Below are positions 1 to 10,683 of a stretch of 64,000 bases of DNA, in pieces. The position numbers and the translations under genes are program-made. Numbering within the stretch: the stretch's first letter is position 1; every line of letters begins with the position of its first letter. The stretch is from the NCBI GenBank assembly GCA_035048815.1, contig JAUCBN010000016.1:4084501-4148500 (forward strand). The letters run 5' to 3'. Under the pieces are notes generated by a model that was not told the origin of the DNA, searched no databases, and was given only the letters and a program-made list of their open reading frames with translations. This DNA comes from Abelmoschus esculentus (Eukaryota; Streptophyta; Magnoliopsida; Malvales; Malvaceae).

Positions 1-263
1 TTTTATGATTTAGTACTTAAAATGTTATTATTATGGTTTAATCAAATCATAATTATTAGGTTCTATCAACTTCCACTGAGCTTGTAGAATTCTTCTATGG
101 TGCTTTATTCAATGTGTTGGAAATGGACTCCTCCTAGAATTGATGTTCTTGTGCCACTTTTTTTCTTCTGCGTGTTGGTTTTATATTTGTTGAAATGATT
201 TTTTTTGTTTGTAAGAAAGGACTTTTCCCCTTATATTTCCTTTCCCACTTATATACAAATTAG

Positions 264-3200
264 GAAGTTGCTCTTGAGGAGATGAAGAAAGAACTTCAAG
301 CAAGGCCAACAGAAAAAATGGTTGATGATCTGCACAAGAAAGTGAAAATTTTGCAGGTACAATCATCCTGTAAGGGTTTCATGTTTATATGGATCCCCAT
401 GGGCTTATTACTTTTCATTAGCTTGTCAATTTTGAGAATTTCTTGCAATCAAGTTTTCTAAAGTTAAGTTGCTTCTTTCATAGAATTAACCAATTCTGCT
501 AGATAACTAACTCTCTTGCTTGTCGTGATTATTACTGTAACTGATGACGCTAACTTCCAATATAAGAATTAGAAGAAACTCCCTTGTTTGATGCTTTTGT
601 AGGGTTGAGCATGGTTAACCGCAAAACCGAAAATTGAACCGAATCGAGGTATTGTGGTTCATAAATTTACGAACCGTGGTTAACCGCGGTTAACCGAATT
701 AAACCGAATTTGATTTTTTAATTAATTTTTAATTATTTTTATAAGATAAAAATATATATTTTATACTTAAAATACTATAAATTTATTTTTATTTTTTATT
801 TTTTACTTAAAAATAAGTTTAAATAAATATTTATGAAAAATATCTTAAAATATTTATCTTTTAATGTTTAAAAGTCATAAAATAAAGCTATTTTGTCAAT
901 AAAATATTTTTTAAAAAAAAATCAACGTTAATATGGAAAAACCGAAAACCGAGGTTAACCGAACCGAAAACCGGTGGTTACTAAAATAGCTTATTGAATT
1001 AGACCGAACCCGAACCGAATGCACCCCTACTTTTGCTAGCTTGGTTTTTGCTTTAATTTCTTTGACGTAAAGCAATATAATTTCTGAAGATTTAAAGTTA
1101 AAGCCCCAAGTCCATTCCACATTTTTATACAAATAACTTTTGTAATTTGTAGCCATTATCCTTTTCCATTGTAAGTTAATAGGTCATAGGATGTTGATTT
1201 TTTACTCCTCCCATTAGCCTTGCAGCAACTGATGGAATCAAGAAGCGGCTTTCATCAATACCATATTCGTGTATATGTTTTTTAGCATGTGGGAATAATT
1301 AGTCTTTCATCTAAGCAACCTTTTTGTGGTGACTTATAGCCTTTTTAGTATCATGTGGTTAAAGAGGGTATATAATGCAAATTAAGGATCGATAAGCATA
1401 TCGAGGATTAGTCCGTGTTTAATTTATGCTCAAACTTCTATGTTTTTTATTTAAAGCCAAAGTCTGTTAATTATGTTTTAAAATTTTACATTGAAAATTG
1501 AAAAAGAAATTATTCCGTCTGTGTTGCTCCCTGGTTAGTATTTTCTTGTTTCTTCACTCTTGATAGCTTCTCAATATTTCTCTTATTGTTGTATGTATAG
1601 GCAGTGGGTTATAATTCAATTGAGGCTGAAGATTGGGAAGCTGCTACCGATGGAGAAGAGATGAGTAAAATGGAGTCTCTGCTTCTTGATAAAAATAAGA
1701 AAATGGAACATGAGCTCACACAGATGAAGGTATGAACTGTTTTGGGGTGCTGTGCTTCCTAGTTTGTCTTTTTTCCCAATTTTCTCAGACAATAGTATAT
1801 ATGAATAGTATTTAGATCTTGTATAGATGAAACTATACAGAATTCAATATCTTGTGGATAACTGCTGTTATCATACTTGCTGGAAATTTTGGATGGTAGG
1901 TTAGATTTTAATGCTTTTAATATGCTTTAATTATCGTGTACTCACGGTGTTCATGTATCTTTTACTGGTTTTCAGGTCAAACTTTCTGAGAAAACATCTT
2001 TGCTGGAAACAGCTGAAGGCAAAATTGTAGAACTCACAGAAAAGGTTAATGAACAACAAAAGCTGATACAGAAGTTGGAAGATGATATATTGAAGGTTTG
2101 GACTAGTTTCTTATGAGGTTCTGAAAATGGCGTTTTGACCAGCTTCATTATTTTCTTACAGCATTTTCCTTAGATGACTTACTGGCTGCTGTGTATATTT
2201 GAATTCTCATAATCTGGAAGATTGAAACTATCAGTTTCTTTATGTTGCTACTTCCATTTAGTGATGTTGGATTCAACATAACAATTCTTAGATGATGCAA
2301 CTCTTGCATACTGCAACCTTTCATTTTCATCTCAATGTTTCTTTCTTTAATACAGGGTTATAGTTCCAAAGAAAGGAAAGGTACTCCTTTTGATGATTGG
2401 GATCTTATTGAGAGTGGAGGGAATGAAATTTCCGAGGTATGTTTTCTCTTGTTTGTTACTCTATGTGTCTAAATTACCAGTGTAACCTCTAAAATAGAAT
2501 TTAATCTGTATAAAAGGAAATAGGAATTTAACATGACATTTTGATCTTTGTATTTTTTTTTCATGTACCTTGTACTCTGTACTATTTGCTATTTAAGCTT
2601 AATTGCTTAAATAGCTTTTCTTATCAGCTTGAGTTATAATTACCGGGAAACTTGATCCTCAAACTGTATGTGGTTTATGGAATTTTATCAGATTCGTTCT
2701 TAATCCTTTGCTTCCTTATTTCATTATTCTTTATCTTTTATGTATAGGGGTCTAGGGGGGGTGAGGGAGTTACTGAGATAAAGCGTCCTCTATCAAGATG
2801 TCAGATTGTCCAATTTTTAACTGAAAATTTAAATGCATGTAAAGTATCTGTCTGCAACACTTGCTGAGATTCTTCACTTAAATGTTAGGAAAGAATATAG
2901 TATCATATTCCCCACGTATTCATTGAGTTCAGCATTGATTTACCTGTTGAGACTGCAGGGGCACACAAGGAGATAATGTTGTTGAAAGAATCATGTTTCT
3001 GGCTGATATTAAGTTTTGCATTTTAATTCTTGATATCGTGGACCGTAAATACAGGAAATGTTTTGCAAGTGAAATAATTCAATTTTCACAGTGAGTTATG
3101 ATTTATTAATTCAAATCCTATTGTAACAGAATTCAGATCACAAACAAGTTTCCTCAGATCAAGACCAAAGCTCAATGCTGGAGGTGATATGCAATCAGCG

Positions 3201-4993
3201 TGATCGATTTAGGGCACGATTGCGGGAAACTGAAGAAGTATGGTGTTTACCTTTCTGCCCATAGTTGCTTTTTCTTTTTCATTTTTTATTCATGGAATTT
3301 TTATTATATGCTTCTTTTGGTTTCTGCAAAATAACGTTTCTGAATGTTTCATATATTATAGGAAATAAGACAATTAAAGGAGAAGATAGGGGAGCTAACA
3401 ACAGAACTGGAGAAAACAAAAGCTGATAATGTTAAACTTTATGGAAAGATTCGCTATGTTCAGGATTATAACCAGGAGAAAGTAATTTCTAGAGGATCAA
3501 AGAAGGTATTTGTTGTTTTTAGTAGATATAATAATTCTCATCAAGAGCCTATAGCATCTTGAAGTCTGGTTCTTGTTGATTTTTCAGTACACCGAGGATC
3601 TGGAAAGTGGTTTCAGCTCAGATGTTGAATCCAAGTACAAGAAGATATACGAGGATGATATTAATCCCTTTGCAGCTTTCTCAAAGAAGGTTGAACCCCA
3701 TTCATGAATATATAGCTCTGTTAGATTCAAATATATCTAGTGATCTAGTTTGATTTTTGAACTTAGGCCTGCAGAGCTCCCCTTCTTTCATTACAAATTT
3801 ACAATAGTTTAGTAAGAAGATTTAGTGGGTATTCCACAGGCTACTTGTTTCCATACCACGAATGATCAGATGGCTCTAGTTTCTGTGGAACATTGCTCAA
3901 GTATCTTTCCCTGTGTAAATGTCAACGTAGATTCAAGATAATATGTTTATTTGTACCCTTCTAGATTGCAGTGGGAATCCTTCTAGATTGCAGTGGGAAT
4001 TATGTTTCAGGCAAATATAACGTAGAAGAATCGCCCTTGTAAAGCTTATTTTAATCGGGAACAAATTTGAACTTCCAAGCCATGCATACTCACTGTTCTC
4101 TACCATCCATGCTAGCTAACTTGAGAATATCAAAATAATCCAGTTAGCCTTTGCATCCAGGGAATCTTTGAATTCTGGTTATATTTCTATTATGTTGTTT
4201 GTTTGGTGCCATATATTCATCCTTTTTGTTTGACATAGGAGAGGGATCAAAGATACAAGGAGTTGGGCTTTAGAGACAGAATCACACTCAGCAGCGGACG
4301 TTTTCTTCTAGGAAATAAGTAATAGTTTTGTTTCATCTTCTACTTTCATAGTCATCGCATTCTTCATTCGAATGATCTGCTAATGAAATGCCGCCTTTAC
4401 AATTGCAGGTATGCTCGAACATTTGCATTTTTCTACACAATTGGTTTGCATATCCTAGTCTTTACTTGCCTGTACCGAATGTCAGCTCTAAGCTACCTCA
4501 GGTATAATACGCCCTAATCTTTATGAATACTGTCTCATTCCTGTTGGAATGATCTGACTAGAGATGGCAATTTGACCCGAAACCGACGGGTCTCAACTCA
4601 ACCCGACCCAATAGGGATAGTTTTTTATTTAATAAAATCGGGTTTAGGTCGGTTATTAGAAAAGTAAAATCGGGTTCAAGTTCAAGGTGAAAATTCTCCA
4701 ACCCGACCTGGTATATTTTTATTATATAATATATGATACTTTTATTAATTTTTCAGGTTAGGTTGGGCTAGTCGAGTTTTTTTGTTAAAATATTAGGGTT
4801 GAGTTATAGTTTTTATTATGTCGGGTCAGATTGGATATATGTTCTAATTTTTGGGTCAGAGTCGGGTGACTAAAAAACTGCCCCCGTTGCCATCCCTAAA
4901 TCTGACACTACGTGTATTTTTGGTAAATGCAGTCATGGCTCTGAGGAAACCCTCGTGGTTGAAAAAAACCTGAACCTCCCGCGCGGACACTAG
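264..4993 (+). CDS. CASP: Golgi protein CASP, C-terminal part (5' end outside window)
   Basis: This is a golgin-like tail-anchored membrane protein thought to act in Golgi organisation and retrograde tethering. Ten exons are readable: 264-356, 1601-1729, 1976-2095, 2356-2436, 3130-3237, 3362-3505, 3588-3689, 4239-4318, 4409-4501 and 4933-4993. All have AG/GT borders and join in one frame to give 336 residues before a TAG stop. The protein is almost entirely heptad-rich coiled coil. Near its end comes the conserved CASP C-terminal block (DRYKELGFRDRITLSSGRF-like, here QRYKELGFRDRITLSSG), then one hydrophobic helix (FAFFYTIGLHILVFTCLYR) and a short tail ending in NLPRGH. This layout matches plant CASP, the alternative-product homologue of animal CUX1. 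The N-terminal coiled coil and promoter lie upstream of base 1. Introns 1 and 9 each hold a hAT-like MITE. The identification is confident; exon borders come from phase and splice sites only. Confidence 0.9.
600..1029. mobile_element. hAT-like MITE in CASP intron 1
   Basis: A 430-bp AT-rich block is bounded by terminal inverted repeats starting TAGGGTTGAGCATGGTT on the left and, as reverse complement, TAGGGGTGCATTCGGTT on the right. Subterminal AACCG/CGGTT motifs are repeated at both ends. Both flanks carry CTTTTG, an imperfect 8-bp-type duplication (offset by two bases). It has no coding capacity. The TAGGG(G)TG ends and the subterminal repeats fit non-autonomous hAT elements. Confidence 0.65.
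3957..4000. repeat. 22-bp perfect tandem duplication in CASP intron 7
   Basis: A 22-base unit beginning CCTTCTAGATTG occurs twice head to tail (3957-3978 and 3979-4000) without mismatch. It is intronic and has no visible effect on the splice sites. Confidence 0.85.
4559..4898. mobile_element. hAT-like MITE in CASP intron 9
   Basis: A 340-bp element has ends TAGAGATGGCAA and TTGCCATCCCTA, which are inverted repeats with one mismatch. It is flanked by GATCTGAC (4551-4558) and AATCTGAC (4899-4906), an 8-bp target-site duplication with one mismatch, as expected for hAT transposition. The interior is rich in CGGGT/ACCCG motifs and has no open frame. It sits in the last CASP intron about 35 bp before the final exon and leaves the acceptor intact. 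Confidence 0.8.
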
Positions 4994-5178
4994 TGTGGTA
5001 TATCCTTGCCATTTCTTCATTTATACTTTGTTATTGTCAGAAGATTGTGGCATTGAAATTAAATTTACAAACTTCAAAAAAATATTACTCAAGTTTTACA
5101 TTCTATTTTTTTAACAATAAATAACATATTATACAATATTATAAAAGTTAGAACATCTCAATAAAAATACTTAAAATG

Positions 5179-5387
5179 ATAATTTTATAACTAATTTTAT
5201 CATAATATAAATTTTAAACATTTTATAAGAGTAAGGGATAAGTTTCATTTTAGCCCCTGAAATTGTGTACTTTCGCCTCATAATAATTTTATAACTAATT
5301 TTTATCTTAATATAATTTTTTAAACTTTTATAAGAGCAAGGGATAAATTGCATTTTAGCCCCTGAAATTGTGTACTTTTGCCTCATA
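5179..5387. repeat. Two-copy ~105-bp tandem repeat downstream of CASP
   Basis: Two adjacent copies (5179-5282 and 5283-5387) share the run ATAATTTTATAACTAATTTT, then a TTTTATAAGAG-AAGGGATAA segment and a CATTTTAGCCCCTGAAATTG segment, with scattered substitutions. The spacer from the CASP stop codon (4993) to the gypsy element (5849) is otherwise AT-rich and holds no gene I can support. The text after 5388 (repeated gtac/ttagtacct motifs) looks like a decayed interspersed repeat. Confidence 0.75.
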
Positions 5388-5848
5388 GTAGCACTTCAAC
5401 TTTTTTTGTCCTTGTTGGTACATGAACTTGCTATTTTACCTAAATTAGTACCTAAGCTTTATTTTGTCCGTATTGATACATTAATTTGTCTATTTTTCAG
5501 TACCCTATAATTTAAAATCAACACACGGAAATTTTATCAAATGTTTTATTAAGTAATACCCGAATTTTGAATCCAGGTAATTTTGATCCGTCTATAATTT
5601 AACAGTGATTTGTGAGAATTGAATTGAAAATCGAATGATATTGTTAATTTTATGCGATGAAATGAAATTTATGGGAAGCATTGTGGCCTTGAATGGTAAT
5701 TAGCCTAAAGAGAAGATAATTAGTGTGTTGTATTGGAAATAATCGTTTGATCTAGTCTAAGGCAATATTGAACGAACAGAAATCCTGCCGTGTTTGGTGT
5801 TTTTTTAGGTTCAACGTTAAAAAAATGAAAATTTAATTTTTAACTTAA

Positions 5849-6327
5849 TGTTACGAATGGGATGACAACGGTCAAAATATTCAAATGGAAGGAAATGATA
5901 ACGGTCGATTGGATGAGACAAAAAAGGAGAAATCTTCATTAAAAGAAACGACACCGTTCGGGGCAAGAAGATCAAGATACTAGATCAGGGCAAAGTTAAC
6001 ATTGGGCTTGGAATGGTTGCTCAGCCCAAGGAGAAAAATTTTGTTAACCAGCCACAGGGTGATCAACAGAAAGACAGTACAGCAGGGAAGGATAACGGCC
6101 ACTGAGTATTGCTTGAGCTAGCACCTTTTAGCATCTTTTATTTCTTTGTTTTATCTGCAAATTGTCCTTGTAGTACATTATTTTATACCCTGAAATTGTA
6201 CTGATGATGGCATGCTTGAATTATCAATGAAAATTCCTTCTTCATTCTTCATTCTCCTCTCAACTACATCTAATTCTCTCATCTCATTTCATTCTAAATT
6301 TCAGTAACTTAACCTTATGATGTAATA
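5849..6327 (+). repeat. Left LTR of the Ty3/gypsy remnant
   Basis: It begins TGTTACGAATGGG and ends at about TGATGTAATA, aligning over its full length with 7931-8408. It carries the same GAGTATT...GAGCTAGCACCTTTTAGCA block as the right LTR. Confidence 0.8.
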
Positions 6328-6498
6328 ATTGGCATCAGAGCTAGTTGGTGATCCACCAAGAACCAAAACTGTGAAAAATCAAGAAAAGCAAAAAAAAAAT
6401 GATTGAAACTGTAAAATCGACTCCTGAACCTGAAAACTAGAAAGTTGTAGCTCTAACAAGTTAGGAAGAATAGAAAAGAGATCTGGAAGCATGAATGA

Positions 6499-7930
6499 AT
6501 GCCTTGGAGAACAGATGAAAATCGAAGGTACCTGGAACAGGTTTTAGTTGTCATAACCAAAGGAGTTGAGGAACCAAACTGGACCTACACAAAAGGGATT
6601 CTTAAATTTCATTCTAAGGTTTATGTTGGTGCTACTGAAAACTTAAGGGCTGACCTTCTAAACACTCTTCTTGACTCCCTCACTGGAGGTCATTCTAGCA
6701 TCCAAGCCACCTATAAAGACTGAAAGTTTACTTTTATTGGTTGGGACTCAAAAAGATAGTGACAGAATATGTCCAACAATGTGACATCTGCCAACGAATT
6801 AAGCATGAGACTGTGGCATCTCCAAGATTACTCCAACCGCTACATGTTTCTCAGTAAGCTTGGGAGGTTATTAGCATGGATTTTGTGAAGGGTCTTCCCC
6901 TTCAAAAGGCTTGAACAACATCTTAGTGATCATTGACACCTTCACTAAGTATGCACATTTACTGGGCCTTTCACATTCTTATACAGTCTTGCAGGTAGCT
7001 ACTAGATACCTAGACAATGTCTATAAGCTCCATGGCCAATCTAAGATAACTATCTCAGATCGAGATAAGATTTTTACTCGCTTATTTTGGAAAGAACTAA
7101 TGAAACAGTTCGGTACAACACCTCTGTTCAGCATTGTCTACTATCCTCAAACGGATGGCCAAACAAGGAGACTCAACCAGTGCCTCGAACAATTCCTAAG
7201 AGGCTTGTGTTTTCTAAAACAATTAGGAGTGGAGCAAATGATTGAGTACTGCAGAGTGGTGGTATAACACAAGTTACCACACAGCCCTGAAAACTATCGA
7301 GGCTTTGTATGGCTACAAGCCTCCAACAATGACCTGGGAGCCTGAGTCTCAAGTCCATCAAGTGAACCAGATCATACAAGACAGGCAACATATAGACAAA
7401 ATTTTATAGGAACAACTTCAGAAAGAAAAATACCGAATGAAACAGTATGCTGACAAACATCGCTCAGACAGAAATTTTGAAGTGGGAGATGAAGTTTACC
7501 TGAAACTCCAACCCTACCGACAAGCCTTAATTACCCTTCGAAAGAACTTGAAGTTAACTGATCGTTTCTATGGCCCCTACAAAATCATTCAAAAAATCGG
7601 GTTAGTTGTTTATAAACTTGAACTCCCTCCTTCTTCGCGAATACACCCAGTTTTTCATGTTAGTTTGCTTAAGAAGAAGATCAACCACAAGGCAACTACC
7701 TCTCTAAACCCACCTGAGGTCGGGGAGGATGGTCAATTGAAAGTCTTTCCAGCAGCAGTCCTAGATAAAAGGGTGGTCAAGCGCAACAGTCAGGTTGTCA
7801 CTCAACTTCTTATTCAGCAGTGGTCCAATCTCGGTCCAGAAGAAGCAACTTGGGAGGATTTCACAGTCTTGCAGTCTCAATTCCCTGAATTTGATCCTTG
7901 GGGTCAAGGATCTGCTAGAGCAGTGGGTAA
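6499..7930 (+). pseudogene. Broken gypsy integrase (pol 3' part)
   Basis: The pieces are readable in more than one frame. At 6499-6723 is the region that precedes integrase, ending GGHSSIQATYKD like the zinc-binding/linker segment. At 6911-7267 is the integrase core, with DTFTKYAHL (first catalytic Asp region), SDRDKIF (second) and YYPQTDGQT. At 7437-7930 is the C-terminal part, with KQYADKHRSDRNFEVGDEVY and FYGPYKIIQKIG (GPF/Y-like module) and a chromodomain-like end. The expected glutamate in the DGQTERVN-type motif is arginine here (DGQTRRLN). Stops and frame changes separate the pieces, so no functional integrase is made. The last frame runs into the right LTR. Confidence 0.85.
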
Positions 7931-8408
7931 TGTCATGAATAGAGATGACAATGATCAAAATATTCAAATGGAAGGGGATGATAATGGTCGACTGGATGAG
8001 GCAGAAAGGGAGAAATCTTCATTAAAGAAAACGACATTGTTCGGGGCAAGAAGACCAGGATACTGGATTGGGGTAAAGTTGACTTCGAGCTTGGAATGGC
8101 TGCTCAGTCCAAGGAGGGAAATTTTGTTAACCAGCCACAGGGTGACCAACAGAATGACAGCACAGCAGGGGAAGATAACGGCCACTGAGTATTAGTTGAG
8201 CTAGCACCTTTTAGCATCTTTTATTTCTTTGTTTTATCTGCAAATTGTCCTCGTAGTACACTGTTTTATACTCTGAAATTGTATTGATGATGGCATGCTT
8301 GAATTATCAATGAAAATATCTTCTTTCTTCTTCATTCTCCTCTCAACTACATCTAATTCTCTCCTCATCTCATTCTAAATTTTTACAACTTTATCCTAGG
8401 ATATAACA
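7931..8408 (+). repeat. Right LTR of the Ty3/gypsy remnant
   Basis: It begins TGTCATGAATAG and ends ATATAACA. It aligns end to end with 5849-6327 with numerous substitutions. The integrase reading frame continues into it by chance to 8195. Confidence 0.8.
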
Positions 8409-9675
8409 TTAAATTTTAAACTTCAAACTCAGAAAAATATTTTTTTAATAATGAGATATAGATATAAGAATATCGAAAAGTGACTGACAATTTCTACTCC
8501 TAATTTAAATTCGTTAAATCCTATTCACTCCGCAGAAACTGCCTCCTACCATACAGATCTTTCAAACTTATATTTCTTTCAAACATCCTTATAACGGAAG
8601 AAGGAACGAGATTAGGACAAGGGATTGTAGCTAAATTGTTAGAATTTCTTCACAAGAACTATAGGTTTGGAATGCCATACTGATTATGGTTGTTTGATTA
8701 GGAGGTGGATTGATCTGTGTTATATGTAGATTACTAGATGATTTTGGGCGTTATTTTAGGCCATGTGACACCGTACCTATTAAACATGTTCAAAACATCT
8801 TTAATGATAGGTATGTATTAAAATCAATCGAACTTGATTATGATGTTTTGGGTAATTTGTTTATTGGTTTGATACAAATATGCCCTAATGGTAAGCTAAA
8901 AGTAAAAAAGTATATTGAGGGGAATTAAAAATTAAGGATTTTCAAAAAAAAAAGGTAAAATATCTTTAAATTTTTGAGAAAAAAAAATCAATTAAATCCT
9001 TAAATATTTTGTACAATTTCTTGAACCAAGAAATTGAATAATTAAGCCCTTAAATCAATTTTAATCATTAAATATTTGTAATTAACTTTTTGATTTATTG
9101 GTACAGAATATTGTATCACAGTGTCTCGATTTGATATTTTTAATATTTAATTTTTTAATTTTAAAATTATAATATATATAAATAATTTTTTTTAAAGAAA
9201 TAAGTAAATGTAACGTGATAAAATTGTTATAAAACTGTTATGTGGTTAAACATATTAATTAATTGTTAAAATTTAATGATCAAAACTGATAAATAGATTA
9301 ATTAGTTCAATTTTTTGGTTTAAAAGGTTTAAATTAGTGCAAAAAAATCAGGAACTTAGATTAATTTTTTTTAAAAATTCAAGGTTTTTACTCCTAAGCC
9401 TTGGTTGGCAAAGAATCCTTGAACAAACTTGTGGCTTTTGGCAGTCAGGGAATGAATATTGAATAGTAAAATAAGAATTTATCTACAGCTAAAATGAAAT
9501 GAATTCTGTGATTTCATCTTCTAATCTGCTTTATTTATAGAAATAACATTGGCCGATGGATTACTACAAGAATAAAAGAGTTATCTGATATAATCTATCT
9601 GCATTATTCCTTCTGCATATTTCATGTTCAAAAACACAGAATTTGTCATGTTACCCTTCCTTGTTGAGTTTAAAC
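8409..9675. other. AT-rich spacer between gypsy remnant and MYB gene
   Basis: About 1.27 kb holds no gene I can support. From about 8930 to 9400 there are motifs of decayed plant interspersed repeats (repeated TTAAATCCTTAAAT-type text), but I cannot define ends. A 72-residue open frame at 8710-8928 has no recognisable motif. The last 100-200 bp are likely the 3' untranslated region of the minus-strand MYB gene. Confidence 0.6.
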
Positions 9676-10683
9676 TTATTGGTGCATAGGTGGTGGAGCC
9701 ATGGGATAAGCAACAGGGACAAGGGATTGAGGATGGTGACCTGGAGGAAGCATAACAGGAGTTCCTACTGCAGATCTCATATGCCCCGGAGAGGCAATCG
9801 GATGCCCAACGGGAGCTCCATACATGCCTAAACCAGGCAAATGTGGCTGAGCCCTGTGCTTCACTGATTGCCCCATGACTACTCCACCGGATGGATTTGC
9901 GTTAACCTGTTGGCCTGTGATAGGTGTTTGATGAGATGTATCCCCATTGTTAACACTCGTGATGTCGTGGATGCTAGATCGCCGCCGGTCTCTATTCATC
10001 GAATTCAAGCGGATGAAGTACTTTTGGGCATGGCTAGCTACTTGTGTCGGAGTTCTTGAAATCACAAAGTTCCTTGAAATGCTCCTCCAATCTCCTTTCC
10101 CGAACTTGTCCAAACCAAGTAGAAATAACCTGTACAAACACACAATGCATCTTTATTTTCTACAAGACCCCAAAATCTTATATGGCAAGTAAAAGCTGAA
10201 AATCATGTGACAACAGCTTAGTACTAACAATAAACAGACTGCAAGTGGTAGAGGGGAATACCTATGCTCTTCTTCTGTCCATGGAATTCCTTTCCTCCGT
10301 TCTTGGTCCGACTTCGAACTTCCTTTCCCTCCATGTCCACTCGAATCAATGGTTAACCCCGAAAACTCATTTCCGTAACCAGAATTCGATCTCCTATGGG
10401 AATTAGCAGTGGGAACTCCAAGAAAATGATCTTTAGCAGAGGAGGAAGGTTCCTCTCCTCTATAACAAGGAAGTGGCACATGACCAGCCTCTATTGAAGT
10501 AACATCCTCCACTAGTATTTCATAGTGTTTCTTCAATTCCTCAAGACTTTTACTAGGAAGAATTGAAGCAATCTTCTCCCAGTCCCACTGCTCTTCAGAT
10601 TCCTGTTTCTCCATCCAATGCATCGCTATCGCGTTTTCGAATGCCTTATCTTCTTCTCTGCTCCAGCCAACAGTTGCTGCCAT
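9676..10683 (-). CDS. SHAQKYF-type two-repeat MYB transcription factor (DIVARICATA/SRM1-like)
   Basis: This is a nuclear DNA-binding protein of the 1R/2R MYB-related class that includes DIVARICATA and SRM1. Exons are 10262-10683 and 9676-10129, split at an AG|G arginine codon, giving 291 residues. The first SANT/MYB repeat (about residues 7-60, W-S-R-E-E-D...WEKIASILPSKS...HYEILVEDV) is the degenerate protein-interaction type. The second (about 128-181) has [48 protein letters not shown] and then DRRRSSIHDIT, diagnostic of the I-box-binding group. The C-terminus is rich in Pro, Gly, Met and His and ends MHQ. I chose the ATG at 10683; the open frame runs nine codons further upstream but without another ATG. 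Family membership is certain, the exact orthologue is not. Confidence 0.93.

Larger units (their letters stand above)
5849..8408 (+). mobile_element. Internally deleted Ty3/gypsy LTR retrotransposon
   Basis: Two direct LTRs of about 479 bp (5849-6327 and 7931-8408) begin TGT and are clearly homologous, with many point differences, so the element is old. Just inside the left LTR, from 6330, TGGCATCAGAGC closely resembles the common plant primer-binding site for initiator tRNA-Met (TGGTATCAGAGC). Only about 1.6 kb lies between the LTRs, so most of gag, protease, reverse transcriptase and RNase H is missing. What remains is a short leader, the integrase N-terminal region, the integrase core, and the C-terminal GPF/chromodomain-like part. 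A target-site duplication is not clear; TTAA occurs at both edges. Confidence 0.85.

Noticed and set aside
8710..8928. 72-residue ORF MICVICRLLDDFGRYF...
   Set aside because: No recognisable motif, no splice partners, and it sits between a retroelement and decayed repeats.
10153..10261. Extension of the MYB first exon through the intron, and nine extra N-terminal codons above 10683
   Set aside because: The intron has matching GT-AG borders and restores the MYB repeat. The upstream codons begin with TTG, not ATG.
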